64,000 nucleotides of DNA from JBFMFB01 sp040752115 (GTDB lineage Bacteria; Pseudomonadota; Gammaproteobacteria; Burkholderiales; Sulfuricellaceae). The notes beneath the pieces were generated by a model. It searched no databases and was not told the DNA's origin. It saw only the letters and a program-made list of their open reading frames with translations. How positions within the stretch are numbered: position 1 is the stretch's first letter; every line of letters starts with the position of its first letter. Where the stretch lies: NCBI GenBank assembly GCA_040752115.1, contig JBFMFB010000002.1, positions 62,001 to 126,000 on the forward strand, in the 5' to 3' direction. The translations under genes were made by a program, and so were the position numbers. Shown piece after piece: positions 41,905 to 52,489 of this stretch.

Positions 41905-42034
41905 GTTAACCACGAATGACACGAATTTTAACGAATGAACACAAATAGTTAGAACATAATTTTGCCTCACCCAACGGGTGAGCCGGACAGGAATGGTTAA
42001 TTCATTAATTATTCGTGAACATTCGTGGTTAATC
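41905..42034. repeat. CACGAAT heptad element, inverted arms around a hairpin
   Basis: Left arm TTAACCACGAATGACACGAAT (41906-) carries tandem ACGAAT units. The right arm ATTCGTGAACATTCGTGGTTAA (about 42011-42032) is its imperfect reverse complement. Between them CTCACCC-AAC-GGGTGAG forms a hairpin. The element fills the gap between metH and the GGDEF-EAL gene. It is followed by TTTTTCCAGG, which also follows the copy near 55 kb. Confidence 0.72.
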
Positions 42035-42072
42035 GCTTTTTCCAGGATGAATGAAGAGGGCGCGCTGCCGGA

Positions 42073-45000
42073 TCACTGGCTGCCAGCTTTCTCTTTGACG
42101 ATCCGCAGAAAGGCATCGGCCGGCAGCGGGCGGCTGAACAGATAACCCTGGATCTTGTCGCAGCCCTCCTCGCGCAAGTACCGCAGCTGTTCTTCCGTCT
42201 CGACGCCTTCGGCGATCACCTGCATGTTGAGGCTATGCCCCAAGCTGATGATCGCGCTGGCGATGGCGGAGTCATCCGGGTCGCAGCAGATATCCTGCAC
42301 GAAAGACCGGTCGATCTTGATCTTGTGGATCGGCAGGCGTTTCAGGTAGCTTAGCGAGGAATAGCCGGTGCCGAAATCGTCCACGGCGATCTGGACACCG
42401 AGTTCGTGCAGTTGCTGCAAGGTCGTGATGGTCGCCTGGACGTCCTGGATCAGCGTGCTTTCTGTAATTTCGAGTTCCAGATATTTTGGCTCCAGCCCGG
42501 CGTCTTCCAGTGCGTGGCGCACCGCATCGACCAGATCGCTCTGGCGGAACTGGTACACCGACAGGTTGACCGCCACCCGCAGCGGCGGCAGCCCTTCCTC
42601 CTGCCATGCCCGGTTCTGGGTGCAGGCCGTGCGCAGCACCCATTCGCCGACCCGGACGATCAGGCCGTTTTCTTCGAGCAGGGGAATGAACTCTCCCGGC
42701 GCCACCAAACCCAGCTCCGGATGCTGCCAGCGCAATAGGGCCTCCATGCCGATGATCCGCCCGGAACGCAAGCTGAGCTGCGGCTGGTAATACAATACGA
42801 ACTCGCCACGCTCCAGTGCGCGGCGCAGGCCGTTCTCCATGGTTATCCGCTTGGAGGCGGTCGCGTTCATGTCCGCGTTGTAGAACCGGTACCCATTGCC
42901 CCCCCATTCCTTGGCATGGTACATCGCGGCCTCGGCATTCTTGACCAGGTCGTCGCCGTTGCCGGCATCCTGCGGATACGAGGCGATGCCGATGCTGGGA
43001 GAGACGAACACTTCGTGCCCCTCCAGCACGAATGGCTCGGCCAAAGCGTCGAGCATGCCCTGGGCGACCACGGCGGCGTCCTGCTTGTTGCCCAGGTTGG
43101 TCAGCACAGCGGTAAATTTGTCGCCGCTGAATCGGGCGAAGGTGTCGCTTTCGCTGACACAGTCGCTTAGCCGCCCGGCCACCGCCTGCAGCAGCTTGTC
43201 GCCGAAGGGGTGCCCCAGCGTATCGTTGATGGACTTGAAGCGGTCCAGGTCGAGATACAGCACCGCCACCCGCCATTTGTTGGCGTCCGCAATGATCAGC
43301 GCCTGCCTGAGCCGGTCCAGCATCAGCATGCGATTGGGCAGCTCGGTCAGGGCGTCGTAATAAGCCAGGTGCTGGGCGCGCTCCTCAGCTACCTTCTGCT
43401 TGGAAATGTCGGCGAATACCGCCAGGTAGTTGACCGCCTCTCCACGCTCGTCGCGGATGGCGATAATGGCCTGCCATTCCGGATATACCTCGCCGGTCTT
43501 GCGGCGGTTCCAGATTTCGCCTTGCCAGTAGCCGTATTCCAACAGCATCGCCCACATATCCCTGTAAAAGGCGTCGTCGTGCCGATTCGAGCGCAGCACC
43601 CGCGGGCTTTTACCGACGATTTCTTCCTGGCTGTAGCCGGTGATGCCGGTGAATGCCTTGTTCACGCGCAGGATGGTGCCCCGCGCATCGGTGATCATGA
43701 TGCCCTCGATGCTGTTCTCGAATACCTTGTCGGCAAGGCGCAGATTCTCCTCGGCTTGCCGGCGCTGGGTAATGTCCTGCACCGTCCCGGTCACCCGTGC
43801 AACATTGCCGCCGTCGTCGAGAATAACTTCTGCCTGAATGTGCATGGTTCGTTCGGAACCGTCCGCCAAAATGGCACGGTGCTCGACGCTGAATGGTTTT
43901 TTCTCCTGGACGGCAGCTTTCAACGCTTGCTGGGCGCGGCTGCGGTCTTCAGGGTGAATGAACTCAAGGAATGTTTCATAGGCGACGCTGCCATTCTGCG
44001 GCACCACCCCGAAGAGGCGATACATCTCTGCCGACCAGTGCAGTTCATTCCTGGCAACATCCCAATCCCAACTGCCGAGGCGGGCGACTTGTTGAGCCCT
44101 GGACAGGCTTTCTTCGCTCTTTTGCAGCTCTTCCTGGGCTTGCCGCAGCTTGATCTGCTCCCACTCGAGCTCTGCGATATGCCGCGCCTGGAGTTCCTCC
44201 CGCATCTTCCCTTCTTGCAGCAGCTCATTGCGGGAAGCCGCCATCTGCCGCTCCACCCGCCCCAATATCAGGTAGAAAACCGCGAACAGCACCCCTCCCA
44301 GGACAACGTAAACGGCAATGACGGTGATGAAGGTCGCGCGTATATCGGCGAAATGGGCGCTCATGTCGCTCAGCACCAGCAGGCTGCCTACCTTGCGCCC
44401 GGTATCGTCCTTGAGCGCCATGCCTCCGGCATGAAAATGCCTGTCTCCTACGAAAAATTCTTCCATTCCCGCCGGGCCGGAAGTCGCCTGCCGGGACAGC
44501 AGGAGGGTCAGGATGTCATCAGGCAGCTGCACGGTCTGCTGGGCGATGACCGCGGACGGCAGGTGGTCCCAATCCGGCGTTCGGCCGAGCATACGCATGC
44601 CGGCCTCCCACTCCTGTCGGTTAAGAAACTGCTTGTCCATGACGACCACATATTCGACGCCCACGGCATCTTTGATATCCTGCAATACCCCCTGGATTTC
44701 TTCTCCCAGTTCCACATAGCCGATCAACTTTCCTTGGTCGCGCCAAGGGGCGACCACGCGTAGCGTGAAGGTGTTGGTCTGCCCCAGTTCGACGCCATAG
44801 GCGAGCTTTCCTGTTTTTTCGGCGGTCAATAGGGTGAATCGGTTGACGGTGTCACCGTAGCTTTGGGGCATGTGGACGCGCAGCAGGTTGATCCGCGCGG
44901 GGTCATGAAAGTAGAAGTGAGTGATGCTGTATTTGGTTTTCAGATCGTTGAACAGCGGCGTTGCCCGCTTGAACAGCGCGTCCCGGTCTTTCGCGTGCAA

Positions 45001-45240
45001 TGCGGCCTGCAACTGCTCATCCCGCAGGATGGCCTCGAGCACGGCGCCCATCTTCTCGGCGCGTCGTTCGACATCCCGCTGATAGTGGTTGCGGACCGAC
45101 TGCAGGTCGCGCTCGAAGATCTCGTCGGCGTACTGCGTTTCCTGGCGGTACAGACTGAAGATCGAGGCGCCGAATATGATGACCAGCACCGCCGCCAGCG
45201 GCAGAAGAATACGGAGCTTGAGATTGGAATTCGTCGTCAT
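42073..45240 (-). CDS. Sensor protein: periplasmic cache-like domain, PAS-PAS, degenerate GGDEF, intact EAL
   Basis: A 1055-residue inner-membrane signalling protein. The N-terminal helix (LKLRILLPLAAVLVIIFGASIFSLY) and a second near residue 310 bracket a periplasmic double-cache sensor (about 40-300). A linker coiled coil and two PAS/PAC domains follow (LFGVVPQNGSVAYETFLEFIHPEDR and MITDARGTILRVNKAFTGITGYSQEEIVGKSPR). In the GGDEF domain the signature reads SGDKF, so cyclase activity is unlikely. The EAL domain is intact: EALLRWQHP, DDFGTGYSSLSYLKRLPI, KIDRSFVQDI and IAEGVETEEQL. Net prediction: c-di-GMP phosphodiesterase responding to an external signal. Start chosen at MTTNSN; no strong RBS is evident. 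Confidence 0.9.
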   Translation of the reverse strand: MTTNSNLKLRILLPLAAVLVIIFGASIFSLYRQETQYADEIFERDLQSVRNHYQRDVERRAEKMGAVLEAILRDEQLQAALHAKDRDALFKRATPLFNDLKTKYSITHFYFHDPARINLLRVHMPQSYGDTVNRFTLLTAEKTGKLAYGVELGQTNTFTLRVVAPWRDQGKLIGYVELGEEIQGVLQDIKDAVGVEYVVVMDKQFLNRQEWEAGMRMLGRTPDWDHLPSAVIAQQTVQLPDDILTLLLSRQATSGPAGMEEFFVGDRHFHAGGMALKDDTGRKVGSLLVLSDMSAHFADIRATFITVIAVYVVLGGVLFAVFYLILGRVERQMAASRNELLQEGKMREELQARHIAELEWEQIKLRQAQEELQKSEESLSRAQQVARLGSWDWDVARNELHWSAEMYRLFGVVPQNGSVAYETFLEFIHPEDRSRAQQALKAAVQEKKPFSVEHRAILADGSERTMHIQAEVILDDGGNVARVTGTVQDITQRRQAEENLRLADKVFENSIEGIMITDARGTILRVNKAFTGITGYSQEEIVGKSPRVLRSNRHDDAFYRDMWAMLLEYGYWQGEIWNRRKTGEVYPEWQAIIAIRDERGEAVNYLAVFADISKQKVAEERAQHLAYYDALTELPNRMLMLDRLRQALIIADANKWRVAVLYLDLDRFKSINDTLGHPFGDKLLQAVAGRLSDCVSESDTFARFSGDKFTAVLTNLGNKQDAAVVAQGMLDALAEPFVLEGHEVFVSPSIGIASYPQDAGNGDDLVKNAEAAMYHAKEWGGNGYRFYNADMNATASKRITMENGLRRALERGEFVLYYQPQLSLRSGRIIGMEALLRWQHPELGLVAPGEFIPLLEENGLIVRVGEWVLRTACTQNRAWQEEGLPPLRVAVNLSVYQFRQSDLVDAVRHALEDAGLEPKYLELEITESTLIQDVQATITTLQQLHELGVQIAVDDFGTGYSSLSYLKRLPIHKIKIDRSFVQDICCDPDDSAIASAIISLGHSLNMQVIAEGVETEEQLRYLREEGCDKIQGYLFSRPLPADAFLRIVKEKAGSQ

Positions 45241-45353
45241 CGGTTGGGGCGCGTCGGGTTGCCGCCGCAAAAGATCTTGCGGCGAACGGCAGGGTATTTG
45301 TGCCGTCAGCTGAAGTGTAACAGATTTGATTCTAGAGGACGGGTCGGGCTATG

Positions 45354-46187
45354 TCAAAGCCCAAGTCGCTGCCAGATGGTGGAAACCAGTCCTGCCTGGT
45401 TCAGGGTGTAGAAGTGCAGCCCTGGTGCGCCGTGCCGTAACAACCGGTCGCATAGCTCGGTCACCACATCGAGGCCGAAGGCGCGGATCGAGGCAACATC
45501 GTCGCCATAGTCCTGCAGCTTGAGGCGCAACCAGCGCGGGATCTCCGCACCACAGGCATCGGAAAAGCGCGCCAGTTGGGCAAAGTTGTAAATCGGCATG
45601 ATGCCCGGAACAACCGGAATATTGACGCCCAGCGCCGCGCACTCGTTCATGAAATTGAAATAGGCGTCGGCATTGTAGAAATACTGAGTAATTGCGGCGT
45701 TCGCCCCGGCTTCCGCCTTGCGCTTGAAATTGAGCAAGTCTTCGCGCGAGGAAGGAGCCTGGGGATGGAATTCGGGATAGGCAGCGATCTCGATGTTGAA
45801 ATGGTCGCCAGTTTCCGCGCGGATGAAGGCCACCAGTTCGTTGGCGTAGCGGAACTCGCCGGCGTCCACCATGCCGGAAGGCAGGTCGCCCCTGAGTGCC
45901 ACGATATGCCGGATGCCGTGGGCGCGATACTCGTTCAGGATGGCGCGGATGTTCTCCCGCGTCGAGCCGATGCAGGAAAGATGCGGCGCTGCGCGATGCC
46001 CTTCGGCCTGGATTTCCAGCACGGTTTCCAGGGTGCGGTCGCGGGTGGAGCCGCCGGCGCCGAACGTGACGGAGAAAAACTCGGGGTTGAGCTGCGCCAG
46101 CTGCTTGCGGGTCGCGCGCAGCTTTTCCACCCCCTCGGCGGTTTTGGGGGGGAAGAATTCGAAGCTGAGAATGTGGTGGTTTTTCAT
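45354..46187 (-). CDS. metF: Methylenetetrahydrofolate reductase
   Basis: MetF reduces 5,10-methylene-THF to 5-methyl-THF, the methyl donor for MetH. The 277-residue protein has SFEFFPPKTAEGVEKL at the N-terminus, FFSVTFGAGGSTRDRTLETV, LSCIGSTRENIRAILNEYRAHGIRHIVALRGDLP (folate and FAD site), and IPVVPGIMPIYNFAQLARF. A ten-residue TIM-barrel C-terminus follows without insertions. It lies 70 bp downstream of ahcY on the same strand, separated by GTGAGG-type repeats. Confidence 0.96.
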   Translation of the reverse strand: MKNHHILSFEFFPPKTAEGVEKLRATRKQLAQLNPEFFSVTFGAGGSTRDRTLETVLEIQAEGHRAAPHLSCIGSTRENIRAILNEYRAHGIRHIVALRGDLPSGMVDAGEFRYANELVAFIRAETGDHFNIEIAAYPEFHPQAPSSREDLLNFKRKAEAGANAAITQYFYNADAYFNFMNECAALGVNIPVVPGIMPIYNFAQLARFSDACGAEIPRWLRLKLQDYGDDVASIRAFGLDVVTELCDRLLRHGAPGLHFYTLNQAGLVSTIWQRLGL

Positions 46188-46193
46188 AGGCGA

Positions 46194-46251
46194 GGGGCAA
46201 GGTGTGAGGTGTGAGGCGGCGCGGCAATCACCTTACTCCTCACCCCTCACT
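46194..46251. repeat. GTGAGG-type imperfect inverted repeat between ahcY and metF
   Basis: GGGGCAAGGTGTGAGGTGTG on the left and CACCTTACTCCTCACCCCTC on the right form an imperfect palindrome. Related repeats lie at 47581-47655 on the other side of ahcY. Probably a small dispersed palindromic element; no T-run was seen. Confidence 0.5.
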
Positions 46252-46257
46252 CTTTAC

Positions 46258-47568
46258 TTAATATCTGTAGTGTACCGGCTTATACGGCCCTTCTTTGGAC
46301 ACGTTCAGGTACTCCGCCTGCTCGCCGGTGAGCTCGGTCAGGTGCACGCCGATCTTCTTCAGGTGCAGGCGCGCGACCTTTTCGTCCAGGTGCTTGGGCA
46401 GCACGTAGACTCCGACCGGATACTTGCCGGGATTGTTCCACAACTCGATCTGCGCCATCACCTGATTGGTGAAGGAAGCCGACATCACGAAGCTGGGATG
46501 GCCGGTGGCGCAACCCAGGTTGACCAGCCGCCCTTCCGCCAGCACGATGATTTTCTTGCCGTCCGGGAAGACCACATGATCCACCTGCGGCTTGATGTTT
46601 TCCCAGCGATATCCGCGGATGGCGGCGATGTCGATTTCGGAATCGAAATGCCCGATATTGCAGACGATCGCCTCGTCCTTCATGCGCAGCATGTGCTCGT
46701 GGGTAATGACCTTGATGTTGCCGGTGGCGGTGACGAAAATGTCCCCCTTGTCCGCGACCTCGTCCATGGTGACCACGCGGTAGCCTTCCATCGAAGCCTG
46801 CAGGGCGCAGATCGGGTCGATCTCGGTGACCCACACCGTGGCGCCCATGCCGCGGAAGGCCTGGGCGCAGCCCTTGCCCACGTCGCCGTAGCCGCACACG
46901 ATGCAAATCTTGCCGGCAACCATGACGTCGGTAGCGCGTTTGATGCCGTCGATCAACGATTCGCGGCAGCCATACAGATTGTCGAACTTGGATTTGGTGA
47001 CCGAGTCGTTGACGTTGAACGCCGGGCACTTGAGCTCGCACTTCTGCATCATTTCGTAGAGACGGTGCACGCCGGTGGTGGTTTCCTCCGATATGCCGCG
47101 CACGTCCTTGAGAAGCTCCGGGTGTTTCTGGTGCATCACCAGCGTCAGATCGCCGCCGTCGTCCAGGATCATGTTGGGTCGCCAGCCGTCCGGACCGAAA
47201 ATGGTCTGGTCGATGCACCACCAGAATTCCTCCTCGGTTTCGCCCTTCCACGCGAACACCGGGATGCCGGCGGCAGCGATCGCGGCGGCCGCATGGTCCT
47301 GGGTGGAGAAAATGTTGCAGGAGCTCCAGCGCACCTCGGCGCCCAGCTTCACCAGCGTTTCGATCAGCACCGCGGTCTGGATGGTCATGTGCAGGCAGCC
47401 GGCGATGCGCGCCCCCTTTAGCGGCTGCTTGCCGGCATATTCCTCGCACAGCGCCATCAGGCCGGGCATCTCGGTCTCGGCGATCCTGATTTCCTTGCGT
47501 CCCCATTCGGCGAGGGAAATATCGGCGACCTTGTAGTCGGTGAAGTTGGGATTTAGAACGGCGTTCAT
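46258..47568 (-). CDS. ahcY: S-adenosylhomocysteine hydrolase
   Basis: AhcY splits S-adenosylhomocysteine into adenosine and homocysteine, relieving product inhibition of methyltransferases. The 436-residue protein has the expected length. It starts YKVADISLAEWGRKEIRIAETEMPGLM and contains GCLHMTIQTAVLIETL, the NAD-binding IVCGYGDVGKGCAQAFRG and GNIKVITHEHMLRMKDEAIVCNIGHFD. It ends KEGPYKPVHYRY, the conserved C-terminal Lys-x-x-x-Tyr that completes the NAD site of the neighbouring subunit. It lies between metK and metF on the minus strand. Confidence 0.97.
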   Translation of the reverse strand: MNAVLNPNFTDYKVADISLAEWGRKEIRIAETEMPGLMALCEEYAGKQPLKGARIAGCLHMTIQTAVLIETLVKLGAEVRWSSCNIFSTQDHAAAAIAAAGIPVFAWKGETEEEFWWCIDQTIFGPDGWRPNMILDDGGDLTLVMHQKHPELLKDVRGISEETTTGVHRLYEMMQKCELKCPAFNVNDSVTKSKFDNLYGCRESLIDGIKRATDVMVAGKICIVCGYGDVGKGCAQAFRGMGATVWVTEIDPICALQASMEGYRVVTMDEVADKGDIFVTATGNIKVITHEHMLRMKDEAIVCNIGHFDSEIDIAAIRGYRWENIKPQVDHVVFPDGKKIIVLAEGRLVNLGCATGHPSFVMSASFTNQVMAQIELWNNPGKYPVGVYVLPKHLDEKVARLHLKKIGVHLTELTGEQAEYLNVSKEGPYKPVHYRY

Positions 47569-47580
47569 AAGGGTTTCCTT

Positions 47581-47655
47581 GTGAGGGGTGAGGAGTGAAG
47601 GGTGAGGAGGAAAGGAATGCCGCAGACGGGCAGCCTTCCGCTTTGCTCCTCACGC
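47581..47655. repeat. GTGAGG-type repeat between metK and ahcY
   Basis: GTGAGGGGTGAGGAGTGAAG and its neighbour form tandem GTGAGG units. CTCCTCACGCCTTAC at 47646-47660 is an imperfect inverted counterpart. It belongs to the same family as the repeat at 46194-46251. Confidence 0.5.
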
Positions 47656-47664
47656 CTTACCAAG

Positions 47665-48828
47665 CTACAGTCCGGCATCCGCGCGCAAAGCTTCCGCCTT
47701 ATCGGTCGCTTCCCAGGAGAACTCCGGTTCGTCGCGGCCGAAATGGCCGTAGGCGGCGGTGCGGGAGTAGATCGGGCGCAGCAGGTTGAGCGACTGGATG
47801 ATGCCCTTGGGGCGCAGGTCGAAGTGAGCTTCGATCAGCTTGGCGATTTTCTCGTCGCTGATCCGGCCGGTGCCGAAGGTGTTGACCATCAGGCTGACTG
47901 GCCGCGCAATGCCGATGGCGTAGGCCACCTGGACTTCGCATTTACTGGCCAGTCCCGCGGCGACGATGTTTTTCGCCACATAGCGGCCGGCGTAAGCGGC
48001 AGAACGGTCCACCTTGGAGGGGTCCTTGCCGGAGAACGCGCCACCGCCGTGGTGCGCGGCGCCGCCGTAGGTATCCACGATGATCTTGCGGCCGGTCAGG
48101 CCGCAATCGCCCATTGGCCCGCCGATCACGAAACGGCCGGTGGGGTTGACCAGATACCGGATATCTTCGTTGCGCATCGCTTCCGGAATGATCGGCTTGA
48201 TGATTTCCTCCACCACCGCCTCGGTCAGCTGGCCATGGGATATATCCGGACTGTGCTGGGTGGAAATCACCACTGTGTCCACATGCTGCGGTTTGCCTTC
48301 CACATAGCGGATGGTGACCTGCGATTTGGCGTCGGGCCGCAGCCACGGCAGGCGGCCGTCCTTGCGCAGCTCCGCCTGGCGCTCCATCAGGCGATGGGCA
48401 TAGTAAATCGGCATCGGCATCAGCTGCGGCGTTTCATCGCAGGCATAGCCGAACATCAGCCCCTGGTCGCCCGCTCCCTGCTCGAGGTCGAGCCCTTCGC
48501 CCTCGTTCACCCCTTGGGCGATATCCGGCGACTGCTTGTTGAGTGCGGTCAGTACGGCGCAAGTGTGGTAATCGAAGCCGATTTCCGAGCTGTTGTAGCC
48601 GATGCGCTGAATGGCATGGCGCGCGGTCTGGATGTAGTCCACCGCCGCAGTAGTGGTGATTTCTCCGGAAATGACCACCAGTCCGGTGCTGACCAGCGTT
48701 TCGCAGGCAACGCGGGCGTGCTTGTCATGGGTCAGGATGGCATCGAGAACGCTATCGGAGATCTGATCGGCAACTTTGTCGGGATGCCCTTCCGAAACGG
48801 ATTCGGAAGTAAAGAGGTATTCGTGCAT
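47665..48828 (-). CDS. metK: S-adenosylmethionine synthetase
   Basis: MetK makes SAM from methionine and ATP. The 387-residue protein starts MHEYLFTSESVSEGHPDKVADQISD, the standard N-terminus, which fixes the ATG at 48828 over an in-frame start 36 bp upstream. It contains the ATP and K+ motifs GAGDQGLMFGYACDETPQLMP and GGGAFSGKDPSKVDRSAAYAGRY, and FKSG-like family context is otherwise normal. Its 145-bp leader carries a SAM-II riboswitch and an attenuation terminator, so SAM probably represses its own synthesis. Confidence 0.97.
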   Translation of the reverse strand: MHEYLFTSESVSEGHPDKVADQISDSVLDAILTHDKHARVACETLVSTGLVVISGEITTTAAVDYIQTARHAIQRIGYNSSEIGFDYHTCAVLTALNKQSPDIAQGVNEGEGLDLEQGAGDQGLMFGYACDETPQLMPMPIYYAHRLMERQAELRKDGRLPWLRPDAKSQVTIRYVEGKPQHVDTVVISTQHSPDISHGQLTEAVVEEIIKPIIPEAMRNEDIRYLVNPTGRFVIGGPMGDCGLTGRKIIVDTYGGAAHHGGGAFSGKDPSKVDRSAAYAGRYVAKNIVAAGLASKCEVQVAYAIGIARPVSLMVNTFGTGRISDEKIAKLIEAHFDLRPKGIIQSLNLLRPIYSRTAAYGHFGRDEPEFSWEATDKAEALRADAGL

Positions 48829-48880
48829 AGTCTCGTCAATACAGTTAATGGATTGGAACACCACGGCGTATTCGGGGCGT

Positions 48881-48914
48881 AAAAAAACCCGTTTTTAGCT
48901 TGAACTAAAACGGG
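48881..48914 (-). terminator. metK: Attenuation terminator in the metK leader
   Basis: On the minus strand CCCGTTTTAG and CTAAAAACGGG pair around a short loop and are followed by seven T residues (complement of A-run 48881-48887). It lies 53 bp before the metK ATG, inside the leader, so it must act as a conditional terminator rather than an end of an upstream gene. Its 5' arm can alternatively pair with the riboswitch 3' strand. Confidence 0.85.
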
Positions 48915-48973
48915 TCGCCCTCGCTTTAGCCGTATTTTTTAAGCGCCCGCAAGCTGATATCAAATCGGCGCAA
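48913..48973 (-). ncRNA. SAM-II-type riboswitch (pseudoknot aptamer) upstream of metK
   Basis: On the minus strand TTGCGCCGATTTGATATCAG continues into CTTGCGGGCGCTTAAAAAAT and ends ACGGCTAAAGCGAGGG. Compared with the known SAM-II fold it has the P1 stem GCGCC/GGCGC, the loop GATTT just inside the 5' strand, TTGC before the 3' strand, the A-rich linker TTAAAAAAT and the pseudoknot strand GCTAAAG. All these elements are in the expected order and spacing. The related SAM-V class shares this core and cannot be excluded. The gene behind is SAM synthetase. Confidence 0.83.
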
Positions 48974-48980
48974 CGCGGCA

Positions 48981-49009
48981 TTTATCTCATCCCCGTCCGG
49001 GTTTGTCAA
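48981..49009 (-). promoter_or_regulatory. Sigma-70 promoter of metK
   Basis: Minus-strand TTGACA (complement of 49004-49009), a 17-bp spacer and GATAAA (complement of 48981-48986). The predicted start lies near 48974, precisely where the SAM-II aptamer begins, leaving no extra 5' sequence. Confidence 0.75.
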
Positions 49010-49021
49010 GCAGCGGCGTCC

Positions 49022-49702
49022 CTATTTGACTTGCAAGGCGCCATCGCTGCCGACTTCGAAGCGCACCCTGACCAGGAACCGGCTTTTCACGTTGCGGCCG
49101 TTGCGCTGCGCCGGAACAAATCGCGCGTTGCGGAAGGCTTCCAGCGATGATTGCTCGAAATACCCTGGTGGATTCGCCTCCACTACGGTTGCTTCCCGCA
49201 CCGTGCCGAACTCGTCGATCAACACCAGCACCACCGCCTCCCCGCCGATATTGGCCGCCGCCGCGGCTTCGGGGTATTCCGGCCTGATGGGGTGCAGCGG
49301 AGAGGCATGCGCGTCTAGCTGCCTGGCGGGGTAATAGGTGGGGTCTTCGGGCAGCGGGATTTCCACCGCGGGCAGGCCGGAAGACGATTCTGCCGGTCGT
49401 GCGGTTTCCGGCTGGCTCTCATTTGCCGATGGCTCCGGCTCGGCGGGCGGACGGACGAGGGCCCGCGCCGTCTCTTTCCTTTCCCGAGCGGGCGCCGTCA
49501 GCGCGGTTTTGGCAGGCGGCTGCGGTGCGATTCTGGCTTGCAGGATGACCGGCTTGCCACCCTCTTTTCGCGGCGGTTCGACCACCACCCCGTAAATGAT
49601 CGCCAAGTGGAGGATGAGCGATGCCGCCAGCGCGAGCAGGAAACCGTCTCCGCCCTCGCCATCAGTTTTTCCGCCCGCCAGGCGCTCCGGCGATCCGACC
49701 AT
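49022..49702 (-). CDS. TonB-family energy transducer
   Basis: A 226-residue protein. One transmembrane helix (FLLALAASLILHLAIIYGVV, about residues 21-40) is followed by a Pro/Ala/Glu-rich periplasmic spacer (ALVRPPAEPEPSANESQPE). The TonB C-terminal domain begins at RPEYPEAAAAANIGGEAVVL and continues to SSLEAFRNARFVPAQRNGRNV. It differs from the tonB at 6024 and has no ExbBD neighbours. It is encoded 12 bp downstream of the gamma-carbonic-anhydrase-like gene on the same strand. Its receptor partner is unknown. Confidence 0.86.
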   Translation of the reverse strand: MVGSPERLAGGKTDGEGGDGFLLALAASLILHLAIIYGVVVEPPRKEGGKPVILQARIAPQPPAKTALTAPARERKETARALVRPPAEPEPSANESQPETARPAESSSGLPAVEIPLPEDPTYYPARQLDAHASPLHPIRPEYPEAAAAANIGGEAVVLVLIDEFGTVREATVVEANPPGYFEQSSLEAFRNARFVPAQRNGRNVKSRFLVRVRFEVGSDGALQVK

Positions 49703-49714
49703 GCCGTTTCTGTG

Positions 49715-50269
49715 TTAACCGTAGCTGCGCTGCAGCCGCACATAATGCCCCGCGGAATAGGCAAAATAGGCGATTTCCTCGGGCTTGAGCGGCCGGACCT
49801 GCTTGACCGGGCTGCCCAGATAGAGAAAGCCGCCCTGCAGCCGCTTGCCTTCCGGCACCAAGCTGCCGGCGCCCAGCAGCACATGAGGTTCCAGCACGGC
49901 ACCGTCCATCACGATGGCGCCCATGCCGATCAGGCATTCGTCCCCGATTTCACAGCCGTGCAGGATGACGCGATGACCCACGGTGACGCGGCTGCCGATC
50001 ACCAGCGGCGCACCTGCCGGGTTGTCCGCCGTTTTGTGGCTGACATGCAGCACGCTCAGATCCTGGATGTTGGTATCGTCGCCGATGCGGATGTTGTTGA
50101 CGTCGCCGCGGATCGCCGCGCCACACCACACCGAGGAATTTTCGCCGATCCACACGTCGCCGATGACCTGCGCGCTGGGGTGAAGGAAAGCCGAGGCGTC
50201 GATTCGGGGATATATCCCCTGGTATGGCGTGGCGTTGGACGGCATGCTGGTCGGGTCAAGATGCGGCAT
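49715..50269 (-). CDS. Gamma-carbonic-anhydrase-like hexapeptide-repeat protein
   Basis: A 184-residue left-handed beta-helix protein. Hexapeptide turns run through AQVIGDVWIGENSSVWCGAAIRGDVNNIRIGDDTNIQDLSVLHV and VIGSRVTVGHRVILHGCEIGDECLIGMGAIVMDGAVLE. The candidate Zn ligands His (LHVSH and VGHRVILHGC) are present as in YrdA/gamma-CA proteins, though activity is uncertain in this family. A C-terminal helix follows (PEEIAYFAYSAGHYVRL). The ATG at 50269 was chosen. The same frame stays open far upstream, antisense to prlC, which is an artefact of high GC. Confidence 0.9.
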   Translation of the reverse strand: MPHLDPTSMPSNATPYQGIYPRIDASAFLHPSAQVIGDVWIGENSSVWCGAAIRGDVNNIRIGDDTNIQDLSVLHVSHKTADNPAGAPLVIGSRVTVGHRVILHGCEIGDECLIGMGAIVMDGAVLEPHVLLGAGSLVPEGKRLQGGFLYLGSPVKQVRPLKPEEIAYFAYSAGHYVRLQRSYG

Positions 50270-50359
50270 GGAAATCTCCTGGGGCAATGTGCATAGTATA
50301 ATGCAACCCTTCCGCGCGGCCGATGCCGCCTCGATTTCAACCTTAAGACCTTCGCCAAG

Positions 50360-52384
<2,025 letters not shown>

Positions 52385-52489
52385 CGCCTCCCGGGGTGCA
52401 GTCAAAAAGCTCGGAACCTGTTTAAAAGGCTTGATTTTTTCCCCATGGGTGTGATATTACTCCAACATCTCCTTGTAAGGGGTTGAACA

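Noticed and set aside
41905..42034. CACGAAT tandem units considered as a CRISPR array
   Set aside because: Units are 7 bp long without regular unique spacers of 30 bp or so, and no cas genes are nearby.
47569..47664. Possible SAH riboswitch before ahcY
   Set aside because: The leader was examined for the SAH-switch core; only GTGAGG-type repeats and no matching pseudoknot pattern were found.
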